From Oligoflexia bacterium (GTDB lineage Bacteria > Bdellovibrionota > Bacteriovoracia > Bacteriovoracales > Bacteriovoracaceae), in contig JADGBS010000018.1 of NCBI GenBank assembly GCA_015231325.1, positions 1 to 33,013 on the forward strand: a stretch of 33,013 nucleotides of DNA, in the 5' to 3' direction. This document shows, piece by piece, positions 1-7,608 of the stretch (position 1 is its first letter; each line of letters begins with the position of its first letter). The notes beneath the pieces are model-generated. The model ran no database searches. It was not told where the DNA came from and saw only the letters and a program-made list of their open reading frames with translations. The translations under genes and the position numbers were made by a program.

Positions 1-701
1 CTACTAATGATGAGTCCAGACTGACGAAGGGGCTTGATTCTAAAGGTTGTGTGGTCTTGTCGAATAACAACTTGAAGGATCTTTCTCGATATATTGAGCT
101 AGGGAAGACCTCAGTAGTGATTGTGCAGGATCTTTACTTTTTAAGAAAAGAGACTTGGGAAAGTAATCGTTCGTTAATTAATCAAGCGTTTCAAAGTTGG
201 TTGACCGCCTGGAAGAATAAGGACATAGATCGTTATCTGAATTTTTATCATCCAGATTTTCAAGATTCTCAAAAAGGAGACTTGAAACATTTCAAACGTT
301 ATAAGGCATCCATTTTTCAGATGCAAGGAACTCCCTTGATCGAAGCGAGCGAAATATCAATATTGGCCTTTGAAAATTATGCGACCTTACTGTTTAAACA
401 ACGTTACAAGTCGCATACTATTGATGATGTTGGAAAAAAAATTCTCTACTTGAAAAAAGATGAGAGGTATCAGTGGAGAATTGTCTCAGAACTCTGGAGC
501 AAATTAGATGGTCCGCCAGGGGTAGGGGGGAGAAAAGTTGTTGATGGCAGTGACCTTGGTCTCGCTAGTGCGTCCACTCATCGACCATTTAGTCCCAGCA
601 TGCGCTTTTTTCTAGACAGCAATAGTAGCTCCGGTGAAGGAGTTAATGCGAGTAATGCCACTAACGCCAGTAGTGCCTCAGGAGGGGGGATTTCATTATG
701 A
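1..701 (+). CDS. L,D-transpeptidase/carboxypeptidase, Csd6/Pgp2-like (5' end cut by window)
   Basis: The frame is open to the left edge, so the start lies outside the window. The first residues contain the catalytic S-K-G-C-V-V-L-S-N signature of a YkuD-type L,D-transpeptidase; the catalytic Cys is the codon at 48-50. The catalytic domain ends near position 130. From about 150 to 500 the protein has an NTF2-like domain (AFQSWLTAWKNKDIDRYLNF and following aromatic and basic residues). This order, YkuD then NTF2-like, is that of Helicobacter Csd6 and Campylobacter Pgp2, periplasmic enzymes that trim peptidoglycan peptides and set cell shape. The last ~50 residues are Gly/Ser/Asn-rich low-complexity sequence. 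The gene overlaps the next one (stop TGA at 699-701, start ATG at 698), and a bactofilin follows two genes on, which supports an envelope-shape role. Whether it acts as transpeptidase or carboxypeptidase cannot be told. The family call is firm; the Csd6-like function is inferred from architecture. Confidence 0.8.
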   Translation, partial: TNDESRLTKGLDSKGCVVLSNNNLKDLSRYIELGKTSVVIVQDLYFLRKETWESNRSLINQAFQSWLTAWKNKDIDRYLNFYHPDFQDSQKGDLKHFKRYKASIFQMQGTPLIEASEISILAFENYATLLFKQRYKSHTIDDVGKKILYLKKDERYQWRIVSELWSKLDGPPGVGGRKVVDGSDLGLASASTHRPFSPSMRFFLDSNSSSGEGVNASNATNASSASGGGISL

Positions 702-1462
702 TGTATTCGCCAACCAAAAATTTGACATTAGTGTTGTATGAGGATCAGCATCCGACCAGGTGTTTTGAGTTCAAAAAAAATCGTGCCAGATTGCTTTTAA
801 TCTTTGTTTCTTTATTGTTTTTGTTATTGCTAGTTTCTGGTATGTTTATCTTTTCCTATATTAGAAACGTAACCTTTGCGTTAGAAGAACAGCGACCTTT
901 GATGGTGAAGGAATTTCAGAAAGAGAAGCAAGAGGTTATTGGGAATTTACAAGAGTTGGAAAAAAGTAAGCGCGAGCTGGAAGCGCAGAACATATTATTG
1001 CTCAACAAGTTAAAGGCGGCAAAAGGTGTAGAGATAGTTTTTCCGTTAATTCATCCGCCGCTTGGGAGTAAGGATCTTACTGATAAGCAATTATTATCCA
1101 TTGATTCCTTTAAATTGAAAGAGCGGCCAGGAACTGCAGGGAGGTTATCGTTTGCCTTCAATTTGATTAGCAATAAGGAGAGTAAGGTTAGTGGTCACAT
1201 TTTTATTCTTTTGAAATCCGGTGCTTCTGTCTCGATGTATCCTCCTCAGGGAATCGCCAGTCGTCATAATTTCGTTACTACTTTTGATAGTGGGGAGCCG
1301 TTTAGCGTCTCTCATTTAAGACCGGTGAACGCTAGCTTCAATCTATCTCCCGCTATAGAGAAGGGAGAGAAACTTAACAATCTGTGGGTGGAGATTTTGA
1401 TTTTTGGTAGAGAGGGCGACCTTCTACTGAAAAAAACTATCAACGGTGCTTCTTTGCTGTAG
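698..1462 (+). CDS. Membrane-anchored coiled-coil protein of the bactofilin operon, unknown function
   Basis: Translation starts at ATG 698 (or the adjacent ATG 701) behind the purine-rich GGAGGGGGGA at 681-690, overlapping the previous stop. A basic cytoplasmic stretch (residues ~1-28) is followed by one strongly hydrophobic membrane segment (~29-54), then a charged coiled coil (~60-105) and a C-terminal domain of ~150 residues with alternating beta-type sequence. There is no LytM/M23 signature and no catalytic motif. The layout resembles inner-membrane proteins encoded beside bactofilins in other proteobacteria (DUF6776-like), but I cannot confirm homology by eye. Position between an L,D-transpeptidase and a bactofilin suggests it links the cytoskeletal polymer to periplasmic peptidoglycan enzymes; this is inference. 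Confidence 0.7.
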   Translation: MMYSPTKNLTLVLYEDQHPTRCFEFKKNRARLLLIFVSLLFLLLLVSGMFIFSYIRNVTFALEEQRPLMVKEFQKEKQEVIGNLQELEKSKRELEAQNILLLNKLKAAKGVEIVFPLIHPPLGSKDLTDKQLLSIDSFKLKERPGTAGRLSFAFNLISNKESKVSGHIFILLKSGASVSMYPPQGIASRHNFVTTFDSGEPFSVSHLRPVNASFNLSPAIEKGEKLNNLWVEILIFGREGDLLLKKTINGASLL

Positions 1463-1488
1463 TTGCCAATTAGTAGTTGCCAATTAGC
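1461..1488. repeat. 14-bp tandem duplication between the coiled-coil gene and bactofilin
   Basis: AGTTGCCAATTAGT (1461-1474) and AGTTGCCAATTAGC (1475-1488), one mismatch. The upstream stop codon (1460-1462) overlaps the first unit. Confidence 0.85.
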
Positions 1489-1500
1489 TGTGGATTATTC

Positions 1501-1878
1501 ATGGATCAAACTGAAAATTTTTTAGATTTAAGGCGCTCTGCTTTTACCTTTATGGCCGCCGATGGAGAGCTTAAGGGTGATTTTTCTTTTTCAGGAACGG
1601 TGAGGTTGGCCGCTACAATGGAAGGAACTCTTTCCATGCGCGAGGAAGGCAAGCTTTTTATTGAGCGTGATGGTTGTTTTAAAGGGTCAATAAACGGATA
1701 TGATGTAGATATTTTAGGACGAATGGATGGAGAAATTCTTGCTCGAGGGAGAGTGATTCTTCGTCCGTCAGCAGTGGTCAAGGGAAAAATTATTGCTAAA
1801 GATTTGGTTATTTATCCAGGGGCGTTGTTGGATATAGATGGTGAGACTTATTCAGGAGATGTGGAAAAATTGGTATGA
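1501..1878 (+). CDS. Bactofilin (polymer-forming cytoskeletal protein)
   Basis: A 125-residue protein with the bactofilin beta-helix core: regularly spaced short strands with Gly/hydrophobic positions (GTVRLAATMEGTLSMREEGK, then GSINGYDVDILGRMDGEILA, then GRVILRPSAVVKGKI). It is flanked by short non-repetitive ends, as usual for this family. Bactofilins self-assemble into membrane-associated filaments that recruit peptidoglycan enzymes; H. pylori CcmA is the best-known partner of Csd-type peptidases. I chose ATG 1501 (MDQTENF) over a TTG at 1477, because the TTG falls inside a 14-bp tandem duplication and would add residues that do not look like the family. The stop overlaps the next gene's ATG (ATGA at 1875-1878), indicating translational coupling. 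Confidence 0.88.
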   Translation: MDQTENFLDLRRSAFTFMAADGELKGDFSFSGTVRLAATMEGTLSMREEGKLFIERDGCFKGSINGYDVDILGRMDGEILARGRVILRPSAVVKGKIIAKDLVIYPGALLDIDGETYSGDVEKLV

Positions 1879-3278
1879 ATACGATGAATATAGCGATGAA
1901 TGTAGCGATGAATACATTGATATTGTTGATGACGGGGATTATCACCCATGTTGCGTTTTCGGCCCCCACTTTGCCTTCTTCACCTTTGAGCGAAATCAAA
2001 CTCAAGGTAGAAAAATATGTGGATAAAAAGAACGGTTTGACTGTTTTGTTAGTCGAGAATCATTCTTTGCCGATAATTGCTTACACCACTTTGTTTAAAG
2101 CAGGATCTAAATATGAGAGCAAAGGCATAACGGGTGCGACCCATTTTTTAGAACACATGATGTTTAAAGGTGCAAAGAAGTATGGCCCTGCAGAGTTTGA
2201 TAAGGTGATTCAAGGTAACGGTGGGGTGGCAAATGCATATACTTCTCACGATAACACGGTTTATCATCAGACTATACCTGCTCACCTTTTAGAAAAGGTG
2301 ATGGATATTGAATCCGATCGCATGCAGAATCTTTTGTTAGAGAACAACGCTTTTGAAAAAGAGCGACAGGTGATTTTAGAGGAGCGCAAGTTACGTTACG
2401 AAAATTCTCCTCAGGGAAAACTTTATTTAACTATATATGAAAATGTTTTCAAAGGCACGCCTTACCAGGGGTCGGTGATCGGAAGCATAGAGGATTTGAA
2501 AACTGTCAGTAGGGCAGAAATTAAAAAGTATTTTCAACAACACTATTCTCCAGATAACGCCATTCTGGTGCTGGTAGGGGATTTTAAATCAGAACAAGCA
2601 CTAGCGCTGGTGAAAAAGTATTATGGAGTGATTCCGCCCGCAGCTCCTACTGCGGCCGCGGTGACCGTGGCCACGCCGCCTAGCAATGTAGAGTGGAACT
2701 TGAATTTGCAATTGCATGGTAATGCAAAAAGTCCTCTTTTTTTTGTGGCATTCCCCGGTTACAAAATTGGTGAGCATCGTGGATATGTATTAGATCTTTT
2801 GAGCGCAATCATCGGCCTTGGAAATAGCTCCTATTTGATGCAAAAGTATGTCTTTGCCCCCAAACCGTTGCTCAGTTCAGTTAGTGTGGTGCATAATTCA
2901 CTGGAGAATGCAGGAGTATTTTTTATTATGGGTGAATTACTAGACAATGTGTCCTTTGACTTTTTTCGGCAGGAACTCGACACAGAGCTTAAAAATATTT
3001 GCAGTCGTTCATTAAGTGAGCGCGCACTGGAAAAGGCCAAGAATCAGTACTTCATAAGTTATTTTGATAATTTAAAGGTCAATCTCGGGTTGTCGCAATT
3101 TTTAGGAAATTTTGAGTTCTATTTTGGTGACTACGCCCATTATGAAAAAGAGATCGCCGAATATGCAGCTATAACTTTATCGGAGGTGAAAGATCTTTGT
3201 CATGAAATTGTGGAAAAGCATCCGCATAGTTATTTTTCCATTTGGGAAAAATGGGAGGAACGCAATGAGAAGAAGTAG
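1875..3278 (+). CDS. Periplasmic M16 zinc peptidase, active subunit
   Basis: A 467-residue protein with an N-terminal signal peptide (hydrophobic ~13-30, cleavage likely after AFSA). It carries the inverted zinc motif H90-F-L-E93-H94 followed about 75 residues later by the third ligand in QVILEER (Glu169/170), so it should be catalytically competent. The NAYTSHDNTVYHQT region after the motif is also typical of M16B peptidases (pitrilysin/processing-peptidase family). It is paired with the next gene, a homologue without the zinc motif, as in heterodimeric M16B enzymes. The first codons are odd: four in-frame ATGs at 1875, 1884, 1896 and 1908 arise from 12-bp tandem repeats, so the true start among them is uncertain. 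Overlap with the bactofilin stop favours 1875. Confidence 0.9.
   Translation: MNTMNIAMNVAMNTLILLMTGIITHVAFSAPTLPSSPLSEIKLKVEKYVDKKNGLTVLLVENHSLPIIAYTTLFKAGSKYESKGITGATHFLEHMMFKGAKKYGPAEFDKVIQGNGGVANAYTSHDNTVYHQTIPAHLLEKVMDIESDRMQNLLLENNAFEKERQVILEERKLRYENSPQGKLYLTIYENVFKGTPYQGSVIGSIEDLKTVSRAEIKKYFQQHYSPDNAILVLVGDFKSEQALALVKKYYGVIPPAAPTAAAVTVATPPSNVEWNLNLQLHGNAKSPLFFVAFPGYKIGEHRGYVLDLLSAIIGLGNSSYLMQKYVFAPKPLLSSVSVVHNSLENAGVFFIMGELLDNVSFDFFRQELDTELKNICSRSLSERALEKAKNQYFISYFDNLKVNLGLSQFLGNFEFYFGDYAHYEKEIAEYAAITLSEVKDLCHEIVEKHPHSYFSIWEKWEERNEKK
1884..1919 (+). repeat. 12-bp tandem repeat in the M16 signal-peptide start
   Basis: ATGAATATAGCG, ATGAATGTAGCG and ATGAATACATTG follow an initial ATGAATACG. 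Each starts with ATG, giving several possible starts in one frame. Confidence 0.75.
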
Positions 3279-4695
3279 TTTTATTATGTTGTTGTTGGCG
3301 TTTGCGATGCAACAAAGTGCTATGGCCGAAGAGCTAGCGGCGGCGGTTAGCAAGTTCGATTGGAATGGGTTAGAGGTTACTTGGGTAAAAGACGAAAAAT
3401 TGCCACTTTATCAAATGATTATTTATTTTGCCGATGGGGCATTGGGTGATGCATCAGATGCTACTGGTGAAAGTGAAGCGCTTTTCGATCTATTGGAAAG
3501 TGGTACAGACCGTTATAGTCAAAGTGAGATCGCTGAACAAGTTGACTATTATGCCACCAGGATTGGCAGTGAGGTTACCCACGAGTATTCTGTTTTGGCC
3601 GTCAGTGGGTTGCTCAAGGACCTGCCTCAGCACCTGAAGCTGATCTGCCATCTTTGGAGCAAAAGTAATTTTCCTGTTGCGGAATTACAAAAATATCAAC
3701 AGCGAAAAAGTAGTGAACTGGAAAATTTATTGGCCAGTCCCGCCGGATTGGCAGATAGAGTTTTTAGAGCGTTGTCTTTGCGAGATACCCCCTATCAACG
3801 CCCTGCAGGAGTTACTTTATCCGGTCTTTTGGGATTGAGTAGTGAGCGCTTGAGAGCGCGGCAACGATTTTTTCATCAACAGGTAAACAAGCGTATCTAC
3901 CTTTCTGGCCCGCAAGGGGTTTTGGCAGCAAAAGACATTCTAATCAACGAATGTGGTTTCAATGCTAAATTAAATCAAAATGCAAAGTTTGTGCGGCGGG
4001 TCGATGCGGCACCAATGCAACGACCAAAGTCGGGAGCCCGACAGAAGTCGGGAGCCCGACAGAAGTCGGGGCAGATTTACCTAGTGGATATTCCTCACTC
4101 GAATCAAGCACAGATTAAGATTGGTCGCTACTTAGAGCGTACACAAATTAAAGAACCTGATTTACTCAAAGTGGCCGCCAATTTTCTTGGAGGTGGAGGG
4201 ACCATTTCTCGTTTGATGCAGGAGTTACGTTACAAGCGAGGTCTAACCTATGGTGCGATGGCAAACATAAGTTCCCAAAGAGATTATGGACGAGCAGTAA
4301 TTGGTACTTCCACAAAATTAGAGAGCGTTGAGGATGCATTGCGGGTAATAAAAAAAGTATTGGCAGATAGTGCTCAAGGCAAATGGGAAAAATCTGCACT
4401 TACTGACTCTACTAACTATTTGGCCGGAAGTTATCTCTTCTCTTTTGAAGATCCAGGACAGTTTTTAACTCAAGCGCTATATTTTGATCACACAGAACGA
4501 AAGTACAAAGAGTTGTATGATTTTCCAAAGAAAATTTTAACTTATAAAGAGAAAGAGATTGCCGAGCAGATTAAAAAGGTGTTCAAATGGGAAGAGCAAA
4601 CGGTGGTGGTTTTAGGATCTATTTCACCGGCATTAGAACGCAAGTTGCGCACCTTGGGTAAAGTTCAAAGAGTTAATTATCACGATTATTTATGA
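3265..4695 (+). CDS. Periplasmic M16 peptidase-like protein, inactive partner subunit
   Basis: The start is ATG 3265, which has a good ribosome site (GGGAGGAA at 3253-3260) and gives a signal peptide (MRRSSFIMLLLAFAMQQSAMA). It overlaps the upstream gene by 14 bp. The ~476-residue protein has the two-domain M16 fold, but the HxxEH zinc motif is absent where it would be expected (LFDLLESGTDRY). The C-terminal half keeps the glycine-rich loop and the R-G-L-T-Y substrate-binding element (GGGGTISRLMQELRYKRGLT). This is the pattern of non-catalytic subunits of M16B heterodimers. Between the domains lies a perfect 18-bp tandem repeat (4027-4070) encoding KSGARQ-KSGARQ-KSG, an insertion with no place in the conserved fold. 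It probably works with the upstream active subunit; the substrate is unknown. Confidence 0.87.
   Translation: MRRSSFIMLLLAFAMQQSAMAEELAAAVSKFDWNGLEVTWVKDEKLPLYQMIIYFADGALGDASDATGESEALFDLLESGTDRYSQSEIAEQVDYYATRIGSEVTHEYSVLAVSGLLKDLPQHLKLICHLWSKSNFPVAELQKYQQRKSSELENLLASPAGLADRVFRALSLRDTPYQRPAGVTLSGLLGLSSERLRARQRFFHQQVNKRIYLSGPQGVLAAKDILINECGFNAKLNQNAKFVRRVDAAPMQRPKSGARQKSGARQKSGQIYLVDIPHSNQAQIKIGRYLERTQIKEPDLLKVAANFLGGGGTISRLMQELRYKRGLTYGAMANISSQRDYGRAVIGTSTKLESVEDALRVIKKVLADSAQGKWEKSALTDSTNYLAGSYLFSFEDPGQFLTQALYFDHTERKYKELYDFPKKILTYKEKEIAEQIKKVFKWEEQTVVVLGSISPALERKLRTLGKVQRVNYHDYL
4027..4070 (+). repeat. 18-bp perfect tandem repeat in the inactive M16 gene
   Basis: AAGTCGGGAGCCCGACAG occurs twice exactly, plus eight bases of a third copy. 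Each unit contains the dyad GTCGGG-AG-CCCGAC. It encodes KSGARQ repeats. Confidence 0.9.
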
Positions 4696-4713
4696 TTATT
4701 TATGATTATTGAT
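4684..4713 (+). repeat. 10-bp tandem repeat at the M16/PHP junction
   Basis: GATTATTTAT, GATTATTTAT and GATTATTGAT run head to tail. The repeat spans both the M16 stop (4693-4695) and the PHP start (4702-4704). Confidence 0.85.
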
Positions 4714-5358
4714 TTACACACCCACACAAATTTTAGCGATGGTGCTTTATCAATAGAGCAACACTTGGAATTGGCCGGTGCCAGAGGTTATGATTACATC
4801 GCGGTTACCGATCATGTGACAGCGGAATTGATTCCGCAGATTTTACCTTTGATTATTGATGGCTGTCGGCGGTTTAACCAAAATACCCACCACAAATTGC
4901 GGGCACTGCCAGGGGTTGAATTGACTCATCTGCCGGCAGAAGAGATTCCTGCGGCCGTCACGTTGGCCAGAAAGTTAGGGGCCAAAATAGTGGGTGTACA
5001 TGGGGAAACGATTATTGATGAAATAATTGTTGGCACCAACCATTACGCCATTGTAGGTGGTGCTGATTTTTTGGCCCATCCAGGAATTTTATCGGAGGAG
5101 GATGCACGTTTAGCTGCAGAAAAAGGGATATTTTTAGAAATAACTTCGCGTAAAGGGCACTCACTTACCAACGGAAGGGTTGCAAAATTGGCCATTCAAT
5201 ATGCGGCCCCGATACTAATCAATAGCGATGCACACAGAGGTTTTGATTTGTACGATGAGGTTCGTTACAATAAAGTTGCCATAGGAAGTGGGTTGACTTC
5301 AGAGCACGTAAGAGAAATATTGGAACGAGCACTGAGGTTGGTGCAATCGCGGTTGTAG
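4702..5358 (+). CDS. PHP-domain metal-dependent phosphoesterase (histidinol-phosphatase-like)
   Basis: A 218-residue stand-alone PHP domain. Metal-binding positions are visible in order: D4-L-H6-T-H8 and D13 near the start, T-D37-H38, E73 in GVELTH, H100 in VGVHGE, H126 in FLAHPG and D176-A-H178 in LINSDAHRG. This complete set predicts an active trinuclear or dinuclear metal phosphoesterase. No his genes are nearby, so histidinol phosphatase should not be assumed; related stand-alone PHP proteins hydrolyse nucleotides or other phosphate esters. The start at 4702 lies 7 bp after the M16 stop, inside a 10-bp tandem repeat that supplies both the upstream stop and this start. No clear Shine-Dalgarno sequence exists there, so translation is probably coupled to the gene before it. 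Confidence 0.85.
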   Translation: MIIDLHTHTNFSDGALSIEQHLELAGARGYDYIAVTDHVTAELIPQILPLIIDGCRRFNQNTHHKLRALPGVELTHLPAEEIPAAVTLARKLGAKIVGVHGETIIDEIIVGTNHYAIVGGADFLAHPGILSEEDARLAAEKGIFLEITSRKGHSLTNGRVAKLAIQYAAPILINSDAHRGFDLYDEVRYNKVAIGSGLTSEHVREILERALRLVQSRL

Positions 5359-5372
5359 AAAATAATTTGGAT

Positions 5373-5400
5373 ACCTACGATTGAACACCTACGATTGAAT
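5373..5400. repeat. 14-bp tandem duplication over the trpS stop codon
   Basis: ACCTACGATTGAAC (5373-5386) and ACCTACGATTGAAT (5387-5400), plus a partial ACCTA. The minus-strand trpS stop (5389-5391) lies in the second unit. Confidence 0.88.
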
Positions 5401-6393
5401 ACCTATTGTCTGTCTCGCCCGCTTTAAAGTTCGGTACGCCAGCGGCCGGGCTTTCTCTGCTCCTTCTCTTAATATGCTATCGATCTCATCCCGGTGATTC
5501 GTGTAGTACAAATATTTCTCACGTGGGTCATGTAGAAATTCTTTCAGTAAATTAGATAGAGCTTCCTTCGCATCCCCCCAGCTTATTCCTTGCAGAAATG
5601 CAGATCTAAAATTTTGAGTACGTTCTTCATCTGCAAAAACGCTAAAGATCTGAAAAATGCTGGAGGTATTAGGGTCCTTGGGTTCATTGGGGCCGGAGGA
5701 ATCAGTCTTAATACGGGCGACTAGTTTTTTTATGTTATCAGCAGGAGCAAAAAGTGGAATGATATTATCATAACTCTTGCTCATCTTGCGGCCATCTAAC
5801 CCGGGGATGATTGCTGCATTGTCGCGTATAAACGACTGTGGTAAATTGAATGTCTTCTTGTAGCGGTTGTTAAAGGACTCTGCAATATCTCGAGCAATTT
5901 CAACGTGCTGAATTTGATCCTTACCAACAGGAACCAAATCAGTATCAAACGCCAAAATATCTGCTGCCATCAGTACTGGATAGGTGTAAGTCCCAATATT
6001 GATACCATCATCCGTGTCTCGTCCATTTTTTTCGTTATCGGCCACGATCGCCTTATAGGCGTGCGCCCGATTCATCAAACCCTTGGATGTAAGGCACGCA
6101 AGAATCCAACTTAATTCAATAATTTCAGGAATGTCACTTTGGCGATAGAAAATAATTTTATCTGTGTTGAGACCAAAGGCCAACCAGGCGGCTGCCACAT
6201 CGTAAATACGTTCATTGAGAATTTTTTTATCTTGGATTTGTGTTAGACCGTGATAGTCAGCGATAAAGAAAAAAGAGAAGGTGTCCTCTTGAGAGGATAG
6301 TTCTAATCCGGGTTTAATAGCACCAAGATAATTTCCTAGATGAAGAGTTCCTGTAGGTTTTATACCAGTAAGTATGATCTTTTTTTTTGACAT
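5389..6393 (-). CDS. trpS: Tryptophan--tRNA ligase
   Basis: A 334-residue class I aminoacyl-tRNA synthetase that charges tRNA-Trp. The HIGH-type motif is T-L-H-L-G-N (residues 16-21, within GIKPTGTLHLGN), the VGKDQIQHVEIARDIA block is at ~156-171 and the KMSKS loop is intact at 203-207 (GRKMSKS). Length is normal for bacterial TrpS. I placed the start at ATG 6393 (MSKKKIILTG), preceded by AAAGGG about 7 bases upstream. An upstream in-frame start at 6444 would add 17 unconserved residues. The stop codon lies in a 14-bp tandem duplication (5373-5400). The gene runs opposite to its left neighbour and diverges from the exported protein at 6548. Confidence 0.96.
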   Translation of the reverse strand: MSKKKIILTGIKPTGTLHLGNYLGAIKPGLELSSQEDTFSFFFIADYHGLTQIQDKKILNERIYDVAAAWLAFGLNTDKIIFYRQSDIPEIIELSWILACLTSKGLMNRAHAYKAIVADNEKNGRDTDDGINIGTYTYPVLMAADILAFDTDLVPVGKDQIQHVEIARDIAESFNNRYKKTFNLPQSFIRDNAAIIPGLDGRKMSKSYDNIIPLFAPADNIKKLVARIKTDSSGPNEPKDPNTSSIFQIFSVFADEERTQNFRSAFLQGISWGDAKEALSNLLKEFLHDPREKYLYYTNHRDEIDSILREGAEKARPLAYRTLKRARQTIGIQS

Positions 6394-6485
6394 CGAAAAT
6401 CCCTTTGTCTGTTCGTTAGTAGTTGTTAATGCCAAAATGTACAAAAATTTTTCTTAAAAAATTTTCCTTGTATTTTCGTTATATA

Positions 6486-6500
6486 AAGATTAAAAATCTT
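6486..6500. promoter_or_regulatory. Inverted repeat in the trpS / exported-protein divergent region
   Basis: AAGATT-AAA-AATCTT, a perfect 6-bp dyad in the 154-bp AT-rich region that must hold the promoters of both divergent genes. It is a possible operator; AT-richness makes chance symmetry likely. Confidence 0.3.
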
Positions 6501-6547
6501 CATAATTAAGTTTACCGCATAATAACATTTTTCATTGGAGAAAACTT

Positions 6548-7579
6548 ATGAAAAAGTCTTTGTTCCTTTGCATCTTTTTTGGAACTGTGTTTTATTTGTC
6601 CACAGCGCTTGCGGTGAGTTCTTCTGTGAGTGCTGGTTACACGTTTACTGGAGAGCTGCCGAACGGATTAGTGAATGGGCAAAAAGTTTTCTACACTACG
6701 ACTGCTAGTTATCGTAATGGAGTATTGACCATCACTTTCGATGGAGGTGCAGATTTTGAGTGGGTATGGTTATTTGCACCTGATCACAATCGAATGAGAG
6801 TCAAATCCGCAAGCGTGTGGAGCAGAGAGTTTGCTGGTTTCGTTGAGGGACAAAGTGTTACTTGGACATTTACTGTACGCAAGAATCATTCTGAGGCCAA
6901 CAATGTTGGTTATGCTCATACTTGGGTAATTAAAAACGACGGTGAGGTTCCTTCTTTACCAGAGAATAATGAAGTCTCCTTGCCAACTCCATGGAGTGTT
7001 GTAACAGTTGGTGCTGACTGTGGAACTTCGCTGGTAACTTCTTCTGGTATTACTGACTATTATTCGCTAGAGGGTGCAATAGGTCATTATGATTTAGTTA
7101 ATATAAGCAAAGACAATTTTACTTTTCCTCAGCGCGTGCAGAGTGGTGATTTTTTAGATCGTCTTTCCGCTTTTACTAATGATGATAATTACAAAGGATA
7201 TACAATGGTTCGTGAATCATTGGATCCTGAAAGTAGATTTATTGCAGCAAGAACATATACTCTTACTTTTCCTGACCTTTATAATCCTACCCGAATTCGT
7301 TACGAGCAAAGATACGATATTCTTGTTCGTGAAGTTACTGGCGGAGTAATTAAGCAATTGAACGGCTCAGGATATAGCAGTTGGGAAAATACTGGAGTTT
7401 CGCTGGTATTGGTGAGAAAAGGCGACAATTTTTCTATATATAACAATTCCACCGGTCAATTTACCACCTCGGTCGCTACTGTCATATTACCGCTTCATAA
7501 AGAAGTTTTTTTAGGCAAAGCTATGTTTACTGAAAATCCCCGAGCAGTCTGGGGAAAAATGTCTTTCTCTTTGAAATAG
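6548..7579 (+). CDS. Exported protein of unknown function
   Basis: A 343-residue protein beginning with a clear signal peptide (MKKSLFLCIFFGTVFYLSTALA), so it is exported to the periplasm or surface. The ribosome site TTGGAGAAAA sits just before ATG 6548. The mature part is rich in Ser, Thr, Tyr, Trp and Gly with alternating beta-strand character (for example GVLTITFDGGADFEWVWLFA) and has only one Cys in the mature region (near CGTSLV). No repeat, catalytic motif or lipobox is evident, and I do not recognise a family. It stands alone: trpS diverges on its left and the 959-residue gene converges on its right with only 29 bp between stops. Confidence 0.75.
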   Translation: MKKSLFLCIFFGTVFYLSTALAVSSSVSAGYTFTGELPNGLVNGQKVFYTTTASYRNGVLTITFDGGADFEWVWLFAPDHNRMRVKSASVWSREFAGFVEGQSVTWTFTVRKNHSEANNVGYAHTWVIKNDGEVPSLPENNEVSLPTPWSVVTVGADCGTSLVTSSGITDYYSLEGAIGHYDLVNISKDNFTFPQRVQSGDFLDRLSAFTNDDNYKGYTMVRESLDPESRFIAARTYTLTFPDLYNPTRIRYEQRYDILVREVTGGVIKQLNGSGYSSWENTGVSLVLVRKGDNFSIYNNSTGQFTTSVATVILPLHKEVFLGKAMFTENPRAVWGKMSFSLK

Positions 7580-7608
7580 ATTGGTGTGTTGATAGAAATT
7601 AAGTTGAT

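Noticed and set aside
3202..3264. Earlier start for the inactive M16 gene
   Set aside because: It would put 21 charged residues ahead of a clear signal peptide and ignore the GGGAGGAA site before ATG 3265.
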